Assembly (NCBI GenBank): GCA_022747635.1
Contig: JAKTNV010000190.1
Coordinates: forward strand, 361,001 to 425,000
From: Hetaerina americana
Lineage: Eukaryota; Arthropoda; Insecta; Odonata; Calopterygidae
Length of the DNA: 64,000 nt
Direction: 5' to 3'
Below the pieces are notes generated by a model. That model was not told where the DNA came from. It saw only the letters and a list, made by a program, of their open reading frames with translations, and ran no database searches. Made by a program: the position numbers and the translations under genes. Below, one piece after another: positions 59,146 through 64,000 of this stretch (positions within the stretch are counted from its first letter, which is position 1; each line of letters begins with the position of its first letter).

Positions 59146-59333
59146 AACTAGAGAAAAAGCTACGGCTAATGGTCTCTCCTGTGAAGTAATAAGCCACCAG
59201 CAGTACCGCAGGAGAAAACAAAGACCATAGAGGAAGAGACGAGGGGTTTTAGTCGGTGGGAGTCCGACACGAGGGACAGGAAACATGAGGGTTTCTTGTC
59301 TATCAGTGCATAAAGCATTTCCCCTGAACTCTT

Positions 59334-59355
59334 AAAAAAAAAAAAAAAAAAAAAA
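59334..59355 (+). other. Poly(A) tail of LINE copy 1
   Basis: Twenty-two consecutive A directly before the AC microsatellite, marking the 3' end of the retrotransposed RNA. Confidence 0.95.
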
Positions 59356-59634
<279 letters not shown>

Positions 59635-59786
59635 GGTGTGGAGTTTTGTTAGCTTCTCCCATCCGGCGCCTCCCCCGGTTGCGGATAGGGGAATGCCCGC
59701 TAGAAATAGAGGGTACCGGGGAAATAAAATACCCGGGGCGGACAGAAAAGCTAAATAGGGGAAGGAACCCCGAAAATAAACCAAAT

Positions 59787-61319
59787 ATGGTAGTCCAGCA
59801 GAAGGAATTGGTTACGGTGCAGGGGAGGGATACCCCAGTACCGGCGCTGTTAGGGAGTGAGCAAGCGGGCTCCCAGGCGTCGTCATCCAACGACCGCAGT
59901 GTTGCAGGGGTTGGTCACTCGGCCCCTGTAGCATCTAATGCTACAAGTGACACCAAGGTGAACAAATATAGTGAACTATCACTTGAAGGGGCTGAACACC
60001 TTGTTCTGCATATGACAAGTGAGGAGGAGGAGAAACAGCAGCTGCAGAACTTGTTGGAATTACATGGCGGCTTGCTGCAGGAATTGGGTGAGTTTATTAG
60101 AGGAAAGTCCAATGTCCATAAAGCCATCCACAGTAAGGTGGCGAGTCTGACATCCAGTTGGCATCGGATTGCGGAGCTCGGCGGAACAACGAAAGTTGTC
60201 GAACAGAAGCCGATAAGGTCTGCAGCAGGTACACGTTCCACTTCATCGCAGACCAAGAATGTGGAAGACAAGGCTACAAATACGACATCTACCCAGACCC
60301 GGCGCGAGAAACGTGGTGCGCGGGAGAGCAATAAAGGTTCTGTGGAGCCAGGGGGATCTGAAAAGGGTCTGCGCGTAATTGCAGCGGGAAGCGGGAGAAC
60401 TCCGCTGATGCCGCAGTTGGCGGGTCAGGTGGAAGTGAGGGAAAAACAACCAGAGGAGTATCCGCTACTTGTATCACCGGAGGAAAGAGAAGGTGAATGG
60501 CAGGTACAGAATAAGAAGAGGAGGCCTCAAAAGAAGGACAAGCTAAATAATCCGCAATGGCCGGCCAAACAGCGCAGAAGGGCCATGCCGAATGCGCTCA
60601 TTGTTGAGGCGAAAGCCGAAATGAGCTACGCGGAAATCCTGAGCCATATGAAAAAAGACCAAGCGCTGAATGATGTAAGCACCTCAGTGCATAGGATTCG
60701 TAGGACAAAGGGCGGTGGTTTGCTCTTTGTTCTTACGAAGGAGAGCACCGAAAAGGCGTCTGAACTGCGTTCTGTCATGGAGAAGGCTCTGGGTGGGAAT
60801 GCCACCATCAAGTGTAAAACGCAAGAGCTGGATGTGGAAATTAAGGACATGGACGAAGTTACTACAAAGGAAGAAGTTTTGGAGGCCATCCAGCGCGACC
60901 TTGGCGAAGACTGTGGCATAACGTTGGCATCGGTTAAATCACTCAGGTTCACGTACGACAGAACCCAGACTGCGGTCGTAAGACTGTCAGCACTGGTGGC
61001 CAAGAAGCTCTTGGAGCGTGAGCACATCCGCATTGGATGGACCTCTTGCCGTATAAGAGAGATAGTGAGGCCCCTGAAGTGCTTCAAGTGCTGGGGCTTT
61101 GGCCATCTGTCTAGAAACTGCAAAAGTGAAGTTGACAGGTCAAGGTGCTGCATCAAATGCGGCAAAGAAGGTCACAAAATCGCGGAGTGCAAGGCGGATG
61201 CGCACTGTGCACTATGTGATGGCAAATGTGACATGGAGCTTGCTAGCCATATAGCAGGCAGTCGTCGATGCCCGGTGTATGTGCGGGCACTCCAGGTTGC
61301 TGTTAAGCTCAGGAAATGA
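59787..61319 (+). CDS. R1-clade ORF1, gag-like RNA-binding protein with three zinc knuckles
   Basis: Predicted 510 residues from the ATG at 59787 (MVVQQKELV); the frame is open further 5' but without an ATG. ORF1 proteins of R1-clade LINEs coat the element RNA and help guide it to the target. The N-terminal half is Ser/Thr/Glu-rich and low in structure. The central part (about residues 275-330) contains KAEMSYAEILSHMKKDQ and RRTKGGGLLFVLTKES, typical of arthropod gag-like proteins. The C-terminus has CFKCWGFGHLSRNC (432-445), CIKCGKEGHKIAEC (455-468) and a third divergent knuckle starting CALCDGKC (474-495). Its stop overlaps the ORF2 start (ATGA), suggesting coupled re-initiation. Confidence 0.9.
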   Translation: MVVQQKELVTVQGRDTPVPALLGSEQAGSQASSSNDRSVAGVGHSAPVASNATSDTKVNKYSELSLEGAEHLVLHMTSEEEEKQQLQNLLELHGGLLQELGEFIRGKSNVHKAIHSKVASLTSSWHRIAELGGTTKVVEQKPIRSAAGTRSTSSQTKNVEDKATNTTSTQTRREKRGARESNKGSVEPGGSEKGLRVIAAGSGRTPLMPQLAGQVEVREKQPEEYPLLVSPEEREGEWQVQNKKRRPQKKDKLNNPQWPAKQRRRAMPNALIVEAKAEMSYAEILSHMKKDQALNDVSTSVHRIRRTKGGGLLFVLTKESTEKASELRSVMEKALGGNATIKCKTQELDVEIKDMDEVTTKEEVLEAIQRDLGEDCGITLASVKSLRFTYDRTQTAVVRLSALVAKKLLEREHIRIGWTSCRIREIVRPLKCFKCWGFGHLSRNCKSEVDRSRCCIKCGKEGHKIAECKADAHCALCDGKCDMELASHIAGSRRCPVYVRALQVAVKLRK

Positions 61320-64000
61320 GGGTACTGCAGCTCAACCTCCAACATTGCAGGGTAGCACAGGATCTGCTCATGCAGACGGTGCGGGAGCTGAAGCCGGACC
61401 TGGCCATCCTCTCGGAACCCTACAGGCATCTGGGTAACCAACCTTGGGTGTTCGATGGAACTGGAAAGGCTGTGATCTGGTCTTGCGGGAGGTCTCCATT
61501 TCAGGATTCTGGCTGCCAGACGGTCCAAGGTTTTGTGAGAGTAAAGGTCCAGGGTGTACATTTTTACAGCTGCTATGCACCACCCAGTTGGACTCTGGAC
61601 GAGTTCCAGGATTTCCTTACCATGCTGGTATCAGATGCGAAGGATCGCTTCCCGGTAGCCATTGCCGGCGATTTCAACGCATGGGCGATAGACTGGGGCA
61701 GCAGGAAGACGAATGCAAGGGGGCAAGCCCTGCTTGAGGCTTGGTCGGCTCTAGATGTGGTCCTACTCAACACAGGTAGCGAGCCCACCTTCGTCAAGGG
61801 AGAGTCCTCATCTATAGTTGACCTCACCTTTGTGAGCAGTAGTCTAGTGAAGGGAGATCGTTTCTCGTGGAAGGTGCAGGACATTTACACCCACAGTGAT
61901 CATCAGGCCATACTGTGGGAGATAAACGAGGATGCGAAGCGAGGGGCGAAACCACCAAGATCGAACTCAAGGGGCTGGAGAGCCAAGCTGTTCGAAGCTG
62001 ATCTCTTTTGCGAGGCATTGAACACTAGTCCTGTGAATTATGGAGACGCGACGGAAAAGGTGGAGGAGGTCATGCGAAGGGTTACTGAAGCTTGTGATGT
62101 AACTATGCCGCGGAAGAACTATAATGACAGTCGACCTCCGGTACACTGGTGGAGCGAAGGGATTGCAAGTCTTCGAAGTAAGTGTCACCGGGCCCGCAGA
62201 CTAGCTCAACGGGCCCGAGGGAAGTCCACGTTTGCCACAATGGAGGAAAAGTTCAAGGACGCTAGAAGAGAACTCAAAAAGGCCATCAAGGAAGCCAAAA
62301 CCGAGAGCTGGAAAGAGCTTATCAGTGAGGTTGACAGCGACCCGTGGGGCAGGCCATATAAGGTTGTCATGAGTCGATTGAAGAGCCAGCCCATGCAATC
62401 GCCTACCTGTCCAGTGCTACTCGGGAAAATTGTATCAACTCTGTTCCCAGAACAGAAAGAGGAGAGTTATGATATCGAGGAGAAGGCAGACGGGGAAATT
62501 CCAGCCATCACGGAAGAGGAGATGCTCACTGCAACAGCAAGGGTGAAAAACAACAAAGCTCCTGGCATTGACGGAATCCCAAACGTGGCCCTGAAGATAG
62601 CCATCAAGGCTGTACCTGCGATGTTCCTCGATATTTATAATGCATGTCTCAAGGAAGGAACATTCCCGGATAAATGGAAATGGCAGAGACTAGTTCTACT
62701 GCCTAAAGGAAAAAAGCCTCCGGACGAACCATCATCGTATCGTCCGCTCTGTATGTTGGACACGGTTGGAAAGGTCTTTGAAAGGATCATTTATAATAGG
62801 ATCGAGGAAGTCGTGGATCCCTTGCTGGCGGAAACCCAGTATGGGTTTAGAAAATCCCGCTCTACGTTGGATGCCATAAGCGAGGTGGTCAGTACTGCAA
62901 AGGACGCAATATCAGGGAAAAGGTATGCAAGAGGCTCCAAGCAGTACTGCTTGATTGCCACACTTGATATCAAAAATGCCTTTAATTCAGCGAGTTGGAA
63001 GTGTGTCATGGAGGCTCTAAAGGAGTTTAATGTTCCATGGTGTCTTCGGAGGATGGTGGCGAGTTACCTGAATAACAGGTTTCTAGTGTACAACACAGAA
63101 GACGGACCGAAGACGTATAGAGTGACTGGAGGGGTTCCTCAGGGCTCAGTACTGGGGCCACTCCTGTGGAACATCCTCTACAATTCGGTACTGCTGCTGA
63201 GGCTACCGCGCGAGGTGCGCCTCGTGGCATTCGCTGATGACTTGGCGGTGGTAATTACCGCTAAACTTGTGGAGCAAGTCACCGCTATATTCGGGGAGGT
63301 TTTCTTGGCGATCAGGAAATGGATGTTTTCTGTCGGATTGGAATTGGCAGATCATAAAACTGAAGCGGTTCTCGTTTCAAGCAGAAGGCGGTGCGAAAAA
63401 GTTACACTTTACGCCGGCAATATCGAGATCAAATCGCGGCCGTTCATTCGGTATCTGGGGGTGACCCTGGACTCCAGGCTAAATTTCAAGGAGCAGGTGG
63501 GGCAAGTCAGTGGCAAAGCTTCTTTAGTGGCTTCCACACTGCAACGGCTTATGCCCAATGTTGGTGGCCCCAAGCAGAAAAGAAGACAACTGCTGGCATC
63601 GGTTATAACCTCAGTGCTAACCTATGGGATTCCCATATGGGCTGATGCACTGCTGAGGAAGTGGTATCGAAGGAAGTTAGCAGCGCCATACCGGATTAGT
63701 GCTTTGCGGGTGGCAAGCGCTTTTCGGACAGTTTCCGATGACGCCATAAACGTCATTTCGAGTATGTTACCAGTGGAGCTCCTGGCAAAGGAAAGGAAGA
63801 ACTGGTATCGACAGGAGAACCCGGGTGAGACCAGGAAAGAAATAAGAGAAGAGAGTGTTAATGAATGGCAGAGATTGTGGGACACATCAATGAAGGGAAG
63901 ATGGACGCACCGGCTTATCCCAAACGTGGCGAAATGGATAAACCGTTCCCACGGGGAGCTCAATTACTACCTCACGCAGGTGCTATCAGGACATGGGTGT
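61316..64000 (+). CDS. R1-clade ORF2, endonuclease and reverse transcriptase (partial at window end)
   Basis: Open for 895 codons to the window edge. Starts MRVLQLNLQHCRVAQDLL, a standard R1-type APE endonuclease start, then DLAILSEPYR, AGDFNAWAIDWGSR (GDFNA at residues 118-122), SSIVDLTFVS and HSDHQ (193-197); all catalytic positions are conserved. The linker leads to the RT: KAPGIDGIPNVALK, QYGFRKSRSTLDAI, LDIKNAFNSASWK, VPQGSVLGPLLWNIL and AFADDLAVV (FADD at about residue 639). The enzyme would nick the AC target and reverse-transcribe the element RNA. From copy 1 the full length should be about 991 residues, ending with a CCHC motif. Confidence 0.92.
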   Translation, partial: MRVLQLNLQHCRVAQDLLMQTVRELKPDLAILSEPYRHLGNQPWVFDGTGKAVIWSCGRSPFQDSGCQTVQGFVRVKVQGVHFYSCYAPPSWTLDEFQDFLTMLVSDAKDRFPVAIAGDFNAWAIDWGSRKTNARGQALLEAWSALDVVLLNTGSEPTFVKGESSSIVDLTFVSSSLVKGDRFSWKVQDIYTHSDHQAILWEINEDAKRGAKPPRSNSRGWRAKLFEADLFCEALNTSPVNYGDATEKVEEVMRRVTEACDVTMPRKNYNDSRPPVHWWSEGIASLRSKCHRARRLAQRARGKSTFATMEEKFKDARRELKKAIKEAKTESWKELISEVDSDPWGRPYKVVMSRLKSQPMQSPTCPVLLGKIVSTLFPEQKEESYDIEEKADGEIPAITEEEMLTATARVKNNKAPGIDGIPNVALKIAIKAVPAMFLDIYNACLKEGTFPDKWKWQRLVLLPKGKKPPDEPSSYRPLCMLDTVGKVFERIIYNRIEEVVDPLLAETQYGFRKSRSTLDAISEVVSTAKDAISGKRYARGSKQYCLIATLDIKNAFNSASWKCVMEALKEFNVPWCLRRMVASYLNNRFLVYNTEDGPKTYRVTGGVPQGSVLGPLLWNILYNSVLLLRLPREVRLVAFADDLAVVITAKLVEQVTAIFGEVFLAIRKWMFSVGLELADHKTEAVLVSSRRRCEKVTLYAGNIEIKSRPFIRYLGVTLDSRLNFKEQVGQVSGKASLVASTLQRLMPNVGGPKQKRRQLLASVITSVLTYGIPIWADALLRKWYRRKLAAPYRISALRVASAFRTVSDDAINVISSMLPVELLAKERKNWYRQENPGETRKEIREESVNEWQRLWDTSMKGRWTHRLIPNVAKWINRSHGELNYYLTQVLSGHGC

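Larger units (their letters stand above)
56727..59355 (+). mobile_element. R1-clade LINE, copy 1 (5'-truncated)
   Basis: Begins abruptly inside the endonuclease domain (gacatttacacccacagtga) immediately after the AC repeat. It has an open ORF2 to 59145, a 3' UTR of about 188 bp and a poly(A) of 22 at 59334-59355, then AC microsatellite again. It aligns to copy 2 with a constant offset of 5146 bp and only scattered substitutions over the shared region, so both are young. The arrangement (AC)n - LINE - An - (AC)n is what target-primed insertion into an AC microsatellite would leave. Confidence 0.92.

Overview
The window is eukaryotic and looks like arthropod nuclear DNA, most likely from an insect. 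There are no operons, no compact gene order and no prokaryotic signals. It holds a dense, nested population of transposable elements whose families (R1-clade, RTE-clade and CR1-like LINEs, Penelope-like elements, several mariner families, tRNA-derived SINEs) are typical of arthropod genomes. I cannot name the species from sequence alone.

Only one host protein-coding exon can be supported: the first coding exon of an integrin alpha chain (minus strand, 49456 to 49233). It carries a signal peptide, the first FG-GAP blade and a consensus splice donor. It sits in a CpG-rich, repeat-poor block (about 49.1-51.1 kb) that is probably its promoter and 5' UTR. I found no second exon at lower coordinates, so positions 1-49232 may largely be intron 1, and 51.1-64 kb would be upstream intergenic DNA.

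Layout. 0-13 kb: mostly anonymous DNA with a decayed mariner, CR1-like 3' ends, an RTE fragment and the first copies of a mariner-derived MITE (about 0.55 kb, TIR TATAAAAAGTATCGG). 13-25 kb: a CR1 fragment with a 17-bp x4 repeat, SINEs, the most complete RTE element (16.4-19.06 kb, endonuclease plus RT, internally deleted), another mariner, and an RTE fragment lodged in a Penelope-like element. 25-44 kb: a DDE_3 transposon remnant, CR1 ends, two mariner 5' halves, head-to-head SINE pairs, a non-coding repeat sharing the CR1 tail, and an exact 439-bp-period tandem duplication. 44-49 kb: an RTE inverted pair and long AT microsatellites. 49-51 kb: integrin exon 1 and its CpG block. 51-56 kb: MITE, mariner and RTE remnants.

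The most striking part is 56.5-64 kb. Two copies of one R1-clade LINE lie head to tail, with (AC)n microsatellite before the first and between the two. Copy 1 is 5'-truncated and ends in poly(A). Copy 2 has an apparently intact gag-like ORF1 with three zinc knuckles, overlapping by ATGA an intact AP-endonuclease/RT ORF2 that runs off the window. This fits a LINE whose endonuclease targets AC microsatellites, as known for some R1-clade families. The smaller SINE- and MITE-like repeats probably depend on the enzymes of such autonomous elements.
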